The notes under the pieces are model-generated. The model saw only the letters and a list, made by a program, of their open reading frames with translations, ran no database searches and was not told the DNA's origin. From NCBI GenBank assembly GCA_000403295.2, contig KE159610.1, positions 353,387 through 417,386 on the forward strand: a stretch of 64,000 bases of DNA, in the 5' to 3' direction. Origin of the DNA: Lachnospiraceae bacterium M18-1 (GTDB lineage Bacteria; Bacillota; Clostridia; Lachnospirales; Lachnospiraceae). Made by a program: the position numbers and the translations under genes. This document shows positions 26,313 to 35,606 of this stretch, one piece after another (the stretch's first letter is position 1; every line of letters begins with the position of its first letter).

Positions 26313-27275
26313 TTATATCCCGCCGTTCTCCAGCAATTTCTCGAAAGAGGATTTCTCCGGCAGCGGCAGCGCAAATCTCTTTTTCAGCCACTCTCCCGCC
26401 AGATCCGCCCATTTTGCCGCATCCGGATATACCTGCGACAGGGATTCTGCCGAAGACTGGTCCGAAAGCGCCAGACCGTGGGGGCCTTCCTCAAAAATAT
26501 GCAGTTCAAACGGAATCTTCTTGTCTGCCAGCGCGTGTGCCATCCGGATCGAATGCTGCACCGGGACCAGTTCATCCTCCGCCGTTGCCCACAGAAAGAC
26601 AGGCGGCATATGCTCCGTCACATTTCTTGCCGGACTCACTGCTGCCAGAACCTCATCCGAAGGCTCCGCCTCTCCCAAAAACGCCGTATTGGAAGCCGCA
26701 AAAAATGCCTGATCCATAGGACTGGCGCCCTTTACGGCCTCTTTCATGTAAATATAATCACTGAGCATATACCCCAGGATGGCTGCCGCAGGACGGAACA
26801 GTTCCTTCTCTTTTCCGAAATGTCCGCTGATCATATCCGTGTGCCAGTTTGCGGCATACATTGCGGCATTGTGCGCCCCGGCAGAGAAGCCGCAGACCGC
26901 GATTCGGTCTACATCCACCAGCCACTCCCCTGCATGCTCCCGCACGATCAGCATAGCCTGTCCGATCTCCCGCACAGGCACAGGATTCTGACAGTGTGCT
27001 TTTGCGGTCAAAGGCTTCGACAGATCCGGGAACGCGCCCGTGCCTTCACAATACGTAGAATATCTCAGTACAAACGCATGATATCCCATGGAGGCAAATT
27101 TTAACGCAATCGGCTCCGCCTCACGGTCTGAGCAGTTAAAATATCCGCCGCCCGGGCAGATGATCACTGCCGGCCGGTCTTTCCCGTTCAGAAGCTCCGG
27201 GGAATCCTGCAAGATGTATGTTGTCAGTGTCACATCCTTCCTGTCGTCATATAAATAGATCACATTACTCTGCAT
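26313..27275 (-). CDS. Alpha/beta hydrolase, acetyl-esterase type
   Basis: The 320-residue serine esterase has the oxyanion-loop PGGGY (41-45), nucleophile elbow GFSAG with S131, and a late EDELVPVQHS loop with acidic residue. The HG pair in EGPHGL gives the catalytic His. It resembles the xylan/pectin acetylesterases placed in polysaccharide loci. It is cytoplasmic by lack of a signal peptide. It lies between the GH78 and GH5 genes on the same strand, so it probably removes acetyl groups from the imported sugars. Confidence 0.88.
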   Translation of the reverse strand: MQSNVIYLYDDRKDVTLTTYILQDSPELLNGKDRPAVIICPGGGYFNCSDREAEPIALKFASMGYHAFVLRYSTYCEGTGAFPDLSKPLTAKAHCQNPVPVREIGQAMLIVREHAGEWLVDVDRIAVCGFSAGAHNAAMYAANWHTDMISGHFGKEKELFRPAAAILGYMLSDYIYMKEAVKGASPMDQAFFAASNTAFLGEAEPSDEVLAAVSPARNVTEHMPPVFLWATAEDELVPVQHSIRMAHALADKKIPFELHIFEEGPHGLALSDQSSAESLSQVYPDAAKWADLAGEWLKKRFALPLPEKSSFEKLLENGGI

Positions 27276-27389
27276 CGCTTTCTCTCCTTTTCTTTTTTAC
27301 GAATCAGAACAAGACCGCACAGCGCCTGAACGATCCTGTTCCAAACATTGCATATACAGTCAGCGCCAAACGGCTCTAACCCATATCCG

Positions 27390-30179
27390 TCACTCCACAG
27401 TCAGCTCCGACAATTCCTCAACCGCCTGCCCCAGCTTCTCCGGCTCAAAGGGCAGAAATCCTTTATGGGAAATATCCTCCAGCGTATTCGCCCCCAGCTC
27501 CGGATCGCCGGACGCTGCAATTCCCGCGATTGCAGGCGCATATTTTGCCAGCACTTTCATAGCATTTCCATCCGCCGCGATCCGGTTCAACGTGGTATCC
27601 TTGCTGTATGGCTTCCGGTAATCCGTCTCCGGCACATAGCAGTATTCATAGGTCCCTGCCCCCAGTGTCATGCTCTTTTCCGGATAGCCCGGAAGCTCCA
27701 CAACCGCCTCACAGTTGAACGGCACTTCCACCTGCACGCGCATCTTTCCGTCCCCGCAGATCTCATAATTGCAGACATAGTTTCCGGAAACCGAATTGTA
27801 GCTGCATTCTATTTTTCTCAGACGGATGTCCGGATGGGGCGCGATCACCGCTTTTGCAAATCCCGGCTCCAGCGGACGGATGCCGGCTGCGTAAGCGTAT
27901 ACAAATTCCATCACAGAGCCGTAAGAATAATGGTTCAGGGAGTTCATCCCGGTGTCGCTGATGGTTCCGTCCTCTCCCACAGAGTTCCACCGCTCCCAGA
28001 TGGTGGTAGCCCCCAGGTTGACGCTGTAGAGCCAGCTTGGGAAACCTTCCTTTAAGAGAAAATCATAGGCCAGCTCAAACAATCCGGCTTCCGCCAGCAC
28101 GGTGCACAAAAGGGGCGCCCCCACGAAGCCGCATTTGATCTGATGGCAGTCCTGCATCAAGCGCTGCTTAAACTGGCCGACCAGCTTCTGGCGGTCCTTG
28201 TATACATGGAATTTCAGTGCGATCACATAAGCTGCCTGGGTATCAATGGCAAGCCTGCCGCTGGGTGTATAGAACTCCCGCAGAACCGCTTCATAGATCT
28301 TCTCCTCCAGCTCCTGATACCGCTTCGCGTCCTCTGTTTTTCCCAGACGCCCGGCCGCCTCCCGGACGATCTGCACGGAGCGGTAATAGTAAACGGAGGC
28401 AATGAAGTCGTCGTTGGTGCTGCCCTTGAAGCTGGTGGGCGTCGGCCCGTCCAGTGCCAGCCAGTCCCCGAAATGAAATCCGAAGTTGTACAGGTACTGC
28501 CTGCCGCCCCTGGCCGCGTCCTGCCGGTCGATATACTCCACCCAGTCCCGCATCATCGGGTAGCAATACTCCAGCTCTTCGGCGCTTCCGTAATACTGAT
28601 ACAGCACATAGGGGACAAATGTGGCCACATCCCCCCACACGCTCCCGCAGTCCGGCTTGTGTCCGATGTTGGGCACATAGTTGGGAATCCCGCCGTCCAG
28701 AAATCTCTGCTCATCACGCAGATCTTTCATGAATTTGTGGAAAAATGCCCTGGTATCCATATGGTAGCTTGCCGTAGGCGCAAAGACCTGGGCATCGCCT
28801 GTCCAGCCCAGGCGTTCGCTCCTCTGGGGGCAGTCCGTGGGCATGTCGATGAAATTGCCTTTTAAACCCCACACCGTATTTTCATACAGGCGGTTGATCT
28901 TCTCATTGTTTGTCCGGATATAACCGGTCCGTTCAATGTCCGAATACAGCACCTTTCCTGTAAACGCTTCTTTTCTGCATTCTCCCGGCCATCCGGTGAG
29001 ACGGATATAGCGGAATCCGAAAAATGTAAAATGGGGCCGGATTTTTTTCGCTGTGCCGTCAGAAATATAGGTAAATGTGGATACTGCGTCCCGGTAATTG
29101 CCGTGGTAAAAATTCCCCTCCTGCAGGATCTCGGCACATTCCAGCGTAATCTTTGTCCCCTTCGGAAACGCTGCGTCAAATTCCACAAATCCGGCAAAGT
29201 TCTGTCCGAAGTCCAGCACGGTTTCTCCCGCCGGGGTGTGAATGATCTCCTGTACCGCCAGTTCTTCCATGGACAGCACCGGAAGACTTAAGCGATCCAT
29301 GAGGTGACTCTTCACCAGATTTTTCGTCCCCTCATTTTCCTCCGGATGCTCCAGGACATTCACCGGTTTCCAAGGGTTCTCCTTTCCCTCCCAGAGCAGT
29401 TCATTGTAGATCTCCCCATCGTAAATACCGGAATCCTCGATCATAGAGCCTCTGTATTCCCAGCTTCCGTCCGTGCAGATGAGATCCTCTGTGCCGTCCT
29501 CGTATTCGATGTGCAGCTCCGCGATGGCCGCCATCCGGTCCCCGTAGTTGTGTTTCTGCAGCTCCAGGCCGAATACGCCCATGTACCAGCCTTTTCCAAG
29601 GAGAAATTCCAGCGTGTTTTCTCCCTGCGCCAATCCCTCCGCCGGGAAGGTCAGCACCTGGATGTTGGTCTCATACTGGGTCACATAAGGAGCAAGATAT
29701 TCCTGCCCCAGCTTTTCCCCGTTCATGTACAGCTCGAACAGTCCTACGCCGGTACCGTAGATCCTGGCTCTTCTGACTGGTTTTTCCACGGAAAATATTT
29801 TGCGCAGCACCGGGTGAAAGCGGTCCTCTTCTGCCGCTGCGATCCACTCCGCCTTCCACGACTCCTCCATCTTTCCGGTCTCAAAGCTTCCGGTTTCACT
29901 GACCGCCGAATCCCCCTGATCCCCGGTCACCGCGACCCGGTAATAATACGTTGTCCTGGGCTTAAGCTCCATACACAGGGTTTCCCCCTGCTGCTTTAAG
30001 TCCGCGCCTTCCTTAGTGAAAATTATTTCGCAAAAATCTTCATCCGCACTGACCTCTATTTTCACGTTTGCCTGTTTTTGACTCTTCGTATGTGTTACTT
30101 TCCACGAACAGATGATACTGTCCATGTGGAATCCCACTGGATTATTTACTCCATTGATTTTTAAATCCTGAATCTGCAT
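27390..30179 (-). CDS. Alpha-L-rhamnosidase, GH78
   Basis: The 929-residue enzyme has N-terminal beta-domains (fibronectin-like to about 105, then a galactose-binding-like rhamnosidase N domain), and FTFFGFRYIRLTGWPGE near 384-400. An (alpha/alpha)6 catalytic domain opens with DMPTDCPQRSERLGWTGD (445-462), the family hallmark with catalytic acids. The C-terminal beta-sandwich ends the chain. No signal peptide is present. The ATG at 30179 follows GAGGAG; an upstream in-frame start would overlap the preceding gene's end. The gene lies in a leftward run with hydrolases and a symporter. It cleaves terminal alpha-L-rhamnose from plant glycosides or pectin fragments. Confidence 0.93.
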   Translation of the reverse strand: MQIQDLKINGVNNPVGFHMDSIICSWKVTHTKSQKQANVKIEVSADEDFCEIIFTKEGADLKQQGETLCMELKPRTTYYYRVAVTGDQGDSAVSETGSFETGKMEESWKAEWIAAAEEDRFHPVLRKIFSVEKPVRRARIYGTGVGLFELYMNGEKLGQEYLAPYVTQYETNIQVLTFPAEGLAQGENTLEFLLGKGWYMGVFGLELQKHNYGDRMAAIAELHIEYEDGTEDLICTDGSWEYRGSMIEDSGIYDGEIYNELLWEGKENPWKPVNVLEHPEENEGTKNLVKSHLMDRLSLPVLSMEELAVQEIIHTPAGETVLDFGQNFAGFVEFDAAFPKGTKITLECAEILQEGNFYHGNYRDAVSTFTYISDGTAKKIRPHFTFFGFRYIRLTGWPGECRKEAFTGKVLYSDIERTGYIRTNNEKINRLYENTVWGLKGNFIDMPTDCPQRSERLGWTGDAQVFAPTASYHMDTRAFFHKFMKDLRDEQRFLDGGIPNYVPNIGHKPDCGSVWGDVATFVPYVLYQYYGSAEELEYCYPMMRDWVEYIDRQDAARGGRQYLYNFGFHFGDWLALDGPTPTSFKGSTNDDFIASVYYYRSVQIVREAAGRLGKTEDAKRYQELEEKIYEAVLREFYTPSGRLAIDTQAAYVIALKFHVYKDRQKLVGQFKQRLMQDCHQIKCGFVGAPLLCTVLAEAGLFELAYDFLLKEGFPSWLYSVNLGATTIWERWNSVGEDGTISDTGMNSLNHYSYGSVMEFVYAYAAGIRPLEPGFAKAVIAPHPDIRLRKIECSYNSVSGNYVCNYEICGDGKMRVQVEVPFNCEAVVELPGYPEKSMTLGAGTYEYCYVPETDYRKPYSKDTTLNRIAADGNAMKVLAKYAPAIAGIAASGDPELGANTLEDISHKGFLPFEPEKLGQAVEELSELTVE

Positions 30180-30216
30180 TTCTTTTCTCCTCTTTTTGTT
30201 CTCCTGTATGATTCCG

Positions 30217-31062
30217 CTACTTTTCTGCGCTGATGACCACGGCGGCAAATCCTGGGCGGAACATATCTTTTAACGTCATTCCATCCAGCGCACAGACTTT
30301 TGGCTTTGTTTCTTGGGCAAAAAAACTTTCAAAGGGCTCGCCTTTTTCATAATCTGCTTCTGACGCAGCCCGGATATACAGCTGGAAATCCTCCTTGTGC
30401 ATTATTTCAGGATTATGTGCGCCGATATATCCGTCCGCCTGCAAAGCATACATTTTTTCCAATGTATGGATATAGGTTTCACGGCTGGTTGTCTCCTTCG
30501 CAAACAGCCAGACAAAGAATCCGGCGGCATCTCCGATAAACAACAGGTTCTTTTCGCGGTAAAGCACGGAAATTCCTCCCCTGGTATGTCCCGGCGTCTC
30601 CAGGATTTCCATCGAAGCCTTGCCAAGCTCGAATAGGTCCCCTTCCTTTATTGTCTGCAGGTTTCCACAGCTCCTGTTAAGATATGTTTCCATTTCAAAA
30701 TCTTCCGGCAGGGCATCAAACATTTCACCTGTTTCATAATTCAGACTGTGTTTTGCCTGTTCCACATTCCCTGCACGTATTTCCCGATTGCTATGCTCAT
30801 AGCAAAGTGCCAGATCCTGTTCATGGATAAAGCAGCTCTCTTCAAACTGTCCGTTTCCTCCCACATGGTCGCAATGTCCATGTGTATTTATGATAACCAG
30901 AGGCTTATCTGTAACAGACCTCACAGCCTCCCGCAGATTTCCATATCCAAACCCCGTATCAATCAGCATTGCCTTGTCTGTTCCTTCAATCAAATAGCAA
31001 AATACATTTTCCGGGCTTCCAATCCGGAAATATCCGTCCATTTTTTCAATATTATAATACAT
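30217..31062 (-). CDS. Metallo-beta-lactamase-fold hydrolase
   Basis: The 281-residue protein has the zinc motif HGHCDH (H61, H63, D65, H66), a further ETPGHTRGG His and a late GAHNPEI His, as in the glyoxalase II/metallo-hydrolase group. No signal peptide is seen. The true start is the ATG at 31062 after GAGAGGGA; the longer open frame to 31446 runs into the symporter gene in another frame and is not protein-like. It sits inside a glycoside locus, between symporter and rhamnosidase, so it may hydrolyse a lactone or ester released during breakdown. The substrate is unknown. Confidence 0.85.
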   Translation of the reverse strand: MYYNIEKMDGYFRIGSPENVFCYLIEGTDKAMLIDTGFGYGNLREAVRSVTDKPLVIINTHGHCDHVGGNGQFEESCFIHEQDLALCYEHSNREIRAGNVEQAKHSLNYETGEMFDALPEDFEMETYLNRSCGNLQTIKEGDLFELGKASMEILETPGHTRGGISVLYREKNLLFIGDAAGFFVWLFAKETTSRETYIHTLEKMYALQADGYIGAHNPEIMHKEDFQLYIRAASEADYEKGEPFESFFAQETKPKVCALDGMTLKDMFRPGFAAVVISAEK

Positions 31063-31190
31063 ATTCCCTCTCTCCGCATTCTTTTTCTCCAAATCTGCGG
31101 TCCGCAGATATGGGAAAAGAGTATCCCACCGGTCGATCCCTGTGAAATACTCTCCATTCCCGTCTTTCCATCCGCAATCGGATATCAATG

Positions 31191-32639
31191 CTATTCTGCT
31201 CCGTTTGCTTCGTGTTCTGCCGCAATTCTCTTCTTCATCTCCGCGATCTCCGGGAAATATTTCTTCAATGGATAGAAGATCATGATCACCAGGATCGCAG
31301 TGGAAACCAGCGCCGGAACGAGAAAACGAACCATATTGGTACCCGCAACCGCTGTCGGGGACTGTCCGAACGGTCCTAACTGCGCGTCGAATCCGCAGAT
31401 CGCCAGAATTGCCAGCATACCGGAATTGGTAATGGTATTGCCGCACTTCTGCGCAAATCCCTTCACGGATGAGATGATGCCGTTCAGCTGTTTTCCTTCC
31501 TTGAGCATAATGAAGTCAATCGTATCATTTACAAGCACATTCACCAACGCGTTTACCATAGAGCCTACTGCCGTTGCCACAAAGGACAGGATACAGCAGT
31601 ACATAAAGTTCATACGCCCTGTAAAATACAGGATTACATAGCATGCAATCGTCAGAATCTGTGAAATGATCATCGCCTTGTATCCTGTCTTGAACTTTTT
31701 CAGGAAGATCGGCATCAGCACCACCATGGAAATCAGCGCGCCCATGGAGATGAATCCCATATAAGTGGAAATGGTGCCTCCGATCGTTGCCCCGATCGCC
31801 GCCTCGTCCATCGTCGCAAAATCAACTCTTTGCCCTGCCAGAATATACTGTGCATAATATACGGAGGAGGTAAACATAAATCCATAAGAAACTGCCGCCA
31901 GACACCATACCACCATCACCGGCCAGATTTCTTTATGACGGAATACATAAACCAGCTGCTTCAATCCGCCTTCCCCTTTTTCCTTCGGCATGACATAGCG
32001 TTCTTCCGATGTCTTGTACAAGCCCCAGAAGGAGATGATTGCGAATACGGCGTAAAAGCACATCAGGTTCCGGTAGCTTCCGAAGATTTCAACCAGCTGT
32101 GTGGAAAATGTGGAAGCAATTGTAAACATCAAGGCACATACGCCTGCGCCCTTTGCGACCACATCATTGCGCTCCTCATCGTCCAGCGTCATAGCCGGGA
32201 GGATTGCCATCTGCGGCATGGTATATGCCGTTACGATCATCCCGTAGAACATGTAGGTAATACACACGTAAATACATTTTTTCATCGGGCTTCCCTGGAT
32301 GAATCCCGGGTTGCTGAACAGCAGGAACATATCAACCAGCAGAAAGATCGGTGTAAATGTAAACCAGGTGCGGTACCGCCCCCATCTCGGTTTTACCGTA
32401 TCACAGATCACTCCCATGATCGGGTCATTGATGGCATCCCACAGGGTACAGATCAGCAAAATGACCGATAACTGCGCAGCCGTGATTCCGATGGTTTCCT
32501 GTACATACAGAGAAAAATAACTTGCGATTGTCGCCGCGATCGCCATTGCGCCGCCGTTTACGGATGTGGCATGGAACCAGATAAATGGTTTACCAAGTTT
32601 CCCTTGCTTTGCCGGGGTTTTTGTTGCTTCATTACTCAT
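31191..32639 (-). CDS. GPH-family sugar:cation symporter
   Basis: The product has about 482 residues and twelve hydrophobic segments, with the GPH (glycoside-pentoside-hexuronide) features WDAINDPIMGVICDTVKPRWGR in outline near residue 70-95. It imports glycosides with Na+ or H+ and is the only sugar transporter in this locus. It is the natural partner of the cytoplasmic hydrolases on both sides. Two ATGs (32648 and 32639) are possible; AGAAGGGA suits the second better. Upstream is an array of CCGAC-T-tract sites, suggesting tight regulation. Confidence 0.92.
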   Translation of the reverse strand: MSNEATKTPAKQGKLGKPFIWFHATSVNGGAMAIAATIASYFSLYVQETIGITAAQLSVILLICTLWDAINDPIMGVICDTVKPRWGRYRTWFTFTPIFLLVDMFLLFSNPGFIQGSPMKKCIYVCITYMFYGMIVTAYTMPQMAILPAMTLDDEERNDVVAKGAGVCALMFTIASTFSTQLVEIFGSYRNLMCFYAVFAIISFWGLYKTSEERYVMPKEKGEGGLKQLVYVFRHKEIWPVMVVWCLAAVSYGFMFTSSVYYAQYILAGQRVDFATMDEAAIGATIGGTISTYMGFISMGALISMVVLMPIFLKKFKTGYKAMIISQILTIACYVILYFTGRMNFMYCCILSFVATAVGSMVNALVNVLVNDTIDFIMLKEGKQLNGIISSVKGFAQKCGNTITNSGMLAILAICGFDAQLGPFGQSPTAVAGTNMVRFLVPALVSTAILVIMIFYPLKKYFPEIAEMKKRIAAEHEANGAE

Positions 32640-32778
32640 TTTCTTCATTCCCTTCTCTTTATTTGATACAGGATCAATTCTTTTTTCCGCTGCCTTTCCT
32701 CACATACGGCCTGCAGTCCTTCCTGTTCGCTCCCTGTATCTTATAAACCTATGATACACAATGGGAATCCCTTTTTGA

Positions 32779-32876
32779 ATGTAGTTTTTTCATATATACC
32801 CGACGTTTTTTACCATCAATCTACTTAAAATCATGCAAATCCGGCGCTTTTTCATATTTTTCCGACATTTTTTCAT
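32779..32876 (+). promoter_or_regulatory. Phased array of CCGAC-T-tract sites before the symporter gene
   Basis: CCGACGTTTTTTACC (32800), CCGGCGCTTTTTCAT (32841) and CCGACATTTTTTCAT (32862) are spaced 41 and 21 bp apart. A weaker match (ending TTTTTTCAT) fits 21 bp before the first. Spacing close to two helical turns is typical of AraC-family sites. The promoter would lie to the left, towards the gene. Confidence 0.6.
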
Positions 32877-32905
32877 ATCCGCTGCGGCCGTAGGAAAACT
32901 TCCGA

Positions 32906-33263
32906 GGATGCGCACTGCGCGCATAAGGATAATAGCTGCTCTTGCAGCTGCGCTTCGGCGCAAGTGTGCGTCAAGACGCACACTTTTCTTGTTCTTAATA
33001 GGAAACTTCTCCGAATTTTCCTATAGAACAATAACCCTCCGGGGGATGCGCACTGCGCGCATAAGGATAATAGCTGCTGTTGCAGCTGCGCTCCGGCGCA
33101 AGTGTGCGTCAAGACGCACACTTTTCTTATATGCGGATTTCCCTCTCCTATAAGACCCTCCGGGGGATGCGCACTGCGCGCATAAGGATAATAGCTGCTG
33201 TTGCAGCTGCGCTCCGGCGCAAGTGTGCGTCAAGACGCACACTTTTCTTATATGCGGATTTCC
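32906..33263. repeat. Three tandem copies of a palindrome-rich repeat
   Basis: Copies begin at 32906, 33044 and 33165 (GGATGCGCACTGCGCGCATA...), with periods of 138 and 121 bp. Each contains a perfect AAGTGTGCGTC/GACGCACACTT hairpin and the inverted pair GCAGCTGCGC/GCGC. The third copy runs into the last codons of the GH3 gene (ATATGCGGATTTCCC). The same coding end is duplicated in the second copy, so the tandem arose by duplication that included the gene's 3' end. Confidence 0.85.
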
Positions 33264-35413
33264 CGGCTCAGTTCCGCCCGGGAGTCTCCTCCCACATAGA
33301 CCTTCAAGATGCCCTCGCAGGGAACCTTCTCCATATTCCAGTCGTAATAGCTCAATTCCGCAAACGGAATCACAAAATCCACCGTTTTTGTCTCACCTGC
33401 CCTCAGGCTGACCTTCTCAAACCCTTTGAGCTGCCGTACCGGGCGCACCCGTTTTGCGGCCGCATCCTGTACATAGCACTGTACGATCTCGTCCCCGTCC
33501 CGGCTGCCTGTATTGGTCACGGATACCGATACATGCACTGCTTCCCCTGTCTGTTCTGCCGCCAGATTGTCGTAGGCAAAGGTCGTATAGGACAGGCCGT
33601 AGCCGAAGGGATAGACCGGCTCCACCGGAGCATCCAGGTATTTGGACGTAAACTTGGATTTTCCGCCCGGCCTTCCGGTGTTGATATGGGCATAATACAT
33701 GGGGCACTGTCCCACCGCCGCAGGGAAGGTCGCGGTCAGCTTGCCGGAAGGGTTCACTTCACCGAAAAGCACGTCCAGGATGGCCGGACCAGCCTCCACC
33801 CCCGGATGCCATGCCTCCAGAATGGCCGGTACATGCTCCGCCAGCTCCGGGATGGCTAAGGGCCTGCCGTTGAACAAAACGACTGCTACCGGCTTTCCGG
33901 TGGCCAGCAGGTCGCGGACCAGCGCCAGATCCTCTTTTCCCAGCGTAATGTCTGCCCGGCTTGCCGCCTCGCCGCTCTCTTCCTTCTGCTCTCCGATGGC
34001 CGCCACAAGGACATCGGAGGATGCAGCGATCTTGAGCAGGTCTTTCCCGTCTTCACTGTACTGATAAGAAATGCCCCTTGCCCCGCAGGCTTCCACGATG
34101 CTGACACAGTCCTCCGGCCTTGCCCCGATGGCCCAGGCTCCGGTCATCTGCCCTTGATCTGCCGCCAGCGCGCCGAAGATTCCGATTCTGGCGTCCGCTT
34201 TTAAGGGCAGTATATGGTTTTCGTTTTTCAGAAGTACCATAGATTTTACGGCCGCTTCCCTGGCAACGGCCCGTGAGCCTTCTGTCAGCATGGCGCCGCG
34301 TTCCCTCTCTTCACTGGTCTGATAAGGGTTGTCAAAAAGTCCCAGCTCGAACTTGATCCGAAGGACATCCGCTGCCGCCTCATCCACCACGCGCTCCGGC
34401 ACCTCACCGCTTTCCACCAGATTTTTCAGATATTCGGCATAGGAATTGGAGGACATGTCCATCTCCATCCCGGCCTGAATGGCCTGCTTCGCCGCATCCC
34501 GTTTATCCTCCGCCAGACCGTGGTCCACGCACTCTGCAATGGCATTGGAATCACTGATCACCAGCCCGTCGAAGCCCCATTTTTCCCGTAAAATATCTCG
34601 CAGCAGCCAGGGATTGGCCGTACAGGGCACGCCGTTGATATCATTGAAGGCGGGCATGACCGCTCTGGCGCCGGAATCAATGCAGGCTTTGTAGGGCGGC
34701 ATGTATTCCTCCCACAGCCTCTGCATGGACATGTCTACCCGGTTGTAGTCCCGTCCTGCCTCTCCCGCGCCGTAAGCCGCGAAATGCTTCACGCAGGCGG
34801 CCATGGCATCCGGTTTGGACAAGTCGTCCCCCTGAAAGCCTTTGACTTTTGCCGCGCCGTAAGCGCTGTTCAGAAGCACGTCCTCCCCGGCGCCCTCGCT
34901 GATACGCCCCCAGCGGGCGTCTTTTGCCACATCCACCATGGGAGCAAAGGTCAGATGTACGCCTGCGGCGGTGGCTTCCTCCGCCGCCACCCGGCCGGTC
35001 TTTTCCCAGAGAGCAGGCTCCCAGGCGCAGCTTTCCGCCAGGGGGATGGGGGTGACTGTGCGGAAGCCGTGGATCACGTCATAGCCGAACAGAAGCGGAA
35101 TCCCTAAGCGTGTCTCCTCCACCGCGATCTTCTGCAGACGGTTGGCGGTGGCAGAATCTCCGATCCCGTTGTAGGAGCCGATCCTGCCTGCCCGCAGATC
35201 CTCCTCATGGAAATCCTGCTGGGCCGTGCCCATGAGACGGTCAAATTCTTCTTTTGTGATGCGGCCGTCAAACATCATATTGAGCAGCTCGTCGAAAGAG
35301 ACGTCGAAGGCGCCTACCAGGGAAGGGCCGCATTGCTGGAGCTGGCCGATCTTTTCCTCTAAGGTCATTTTGGAGAGCAGTGCGAAAATATGGGATTCAT
35401 AATCTTTTTTCAT
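33248..35413 (-). CDS. Glycoside hydrolase family 3 beta-glycosidase (BglX-like)
   Basis: The 721-residue enzyme has the GH3 N-terminal barrel with VISDSN carrying nucleophile D288, the conserved VKHFAAYGAGEAGRDYN segment (208-224), and a C-terminal (alpha/beta) sandwich. A fibronectin-III-like domain ends it (EIVQCYVQD, GFEKVSLRAGE). No signal peptide, so intracellular. It is probably a beta-glucosidase or beta-xylosidase for imported plant glycosides. Its last codons lie inside the third copy of a tandem repeat. AGGAGG-like GGAGGAAACC precedes the ATG. Confidence 0.92.
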   Translation of the reverse strand: MKKDYESHIFALLSKMTLEEKIGQLQQCGPSLVGAFDVSFDELLNMMFDGRITKEEFDRLMGTAQQDFHEEDLRAGRIGSYNGIGDSATANRLQKIAVEETRLGIPLLFGYDVIHGFRTVTPIPLAESCAWEPALWEKTGRVAAEEATAAGVHLTFAPMVDVAKDARWGRISEGAGEDVLLNSAYGAAKVKGFQGDDLSKPDAMAACVKHFAAYGAGEAGRDYNRVDMSMQRLWEEYMPPYKACIDSGARAVMPAFNDINGVPCTANPWLLRDILREKWGFDGLVISDSNAIAECVDHGLAEDKRDAAKQAIQAGMEMDMSSNSYAEYLKNLVESGEVPERVVDEAAADVLRIKFELGLFDNPYQTSEERERGAMLTEGSRAVAREAAVKSMVLLKNENHILPLKADARIGIFGALAADQGQMTGAWAIGARPEDCVSIVEACGARGISYQYSEDGKDLLKIAASSDVLVAAIGEQKEESGEAASRADITLGKEDLALVRDLLATGKPVAVVLFNGRPLAIPELAEHVPAILEAWHPGVEAGPAILDVLFGEVNPSGKLTATFPAAVGQCPMYYAHINTGRPGGKSKFTSKYLDAPVEPVYPFGYGLSYTTFAYDNLAAEQTGEAVHVSVSVTNTGSRDGDEIVQCYVQDAAAKRVRPVRQLKGFEKVSLRAGETKTVDFVIPFAELSYYDWNMEKVPCEGILKVYVGGDSRAELSREIRI

Positions 35414-35452
35414 TGTATTGGTTTCCTCCGGTAATTTTTATTTTCGATTCGG

Positions 35453-35582
35453 CAGCTTAGAAAAAATAATTGTCCGCTTTCACTTTACAAAAAACGCAGC
35501 GGCACTCAATTCGAAAAAACTTCATTCAGTGCCGGCGTTTTTTGAGTGGCTCCTTTGGACAATTATTTTTGTCTGAGCTACG
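35453..35582. repeat. MITE-like imperfect inverted repeat
   Basis: About 130 bp fold back on themselves. The outer arms AAAAATAATTGTCC (left) and GGACAATTATTTTT (right) are perfect, and inner pairs AAAAACGC/GCGTTTTTT and GGCACT/AGTGCC continue the stem. It separates the GH2 and GH3 genes. It could be a non-autonomous transposable element or a long processing hairpin in the shared transcript. Confidence 0.65.
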
Positions 35583-35606
35583 TTTTTGGATAACTTATCT
35601 TTGTTA

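Noticed and set aside
31063..31446. N-terminal extension of the metallo-hydrolase
   Set aside because: The extension reads the end of the symporter gene in another frame, and the ATG at 31062 has a ribosome site and fits the family.
32906..33263. Possible CRISPR array
   Set aside because: There are only three units, of unequal period (138 and 121 bp), and almost the whole unit is repeated without unique spacers.
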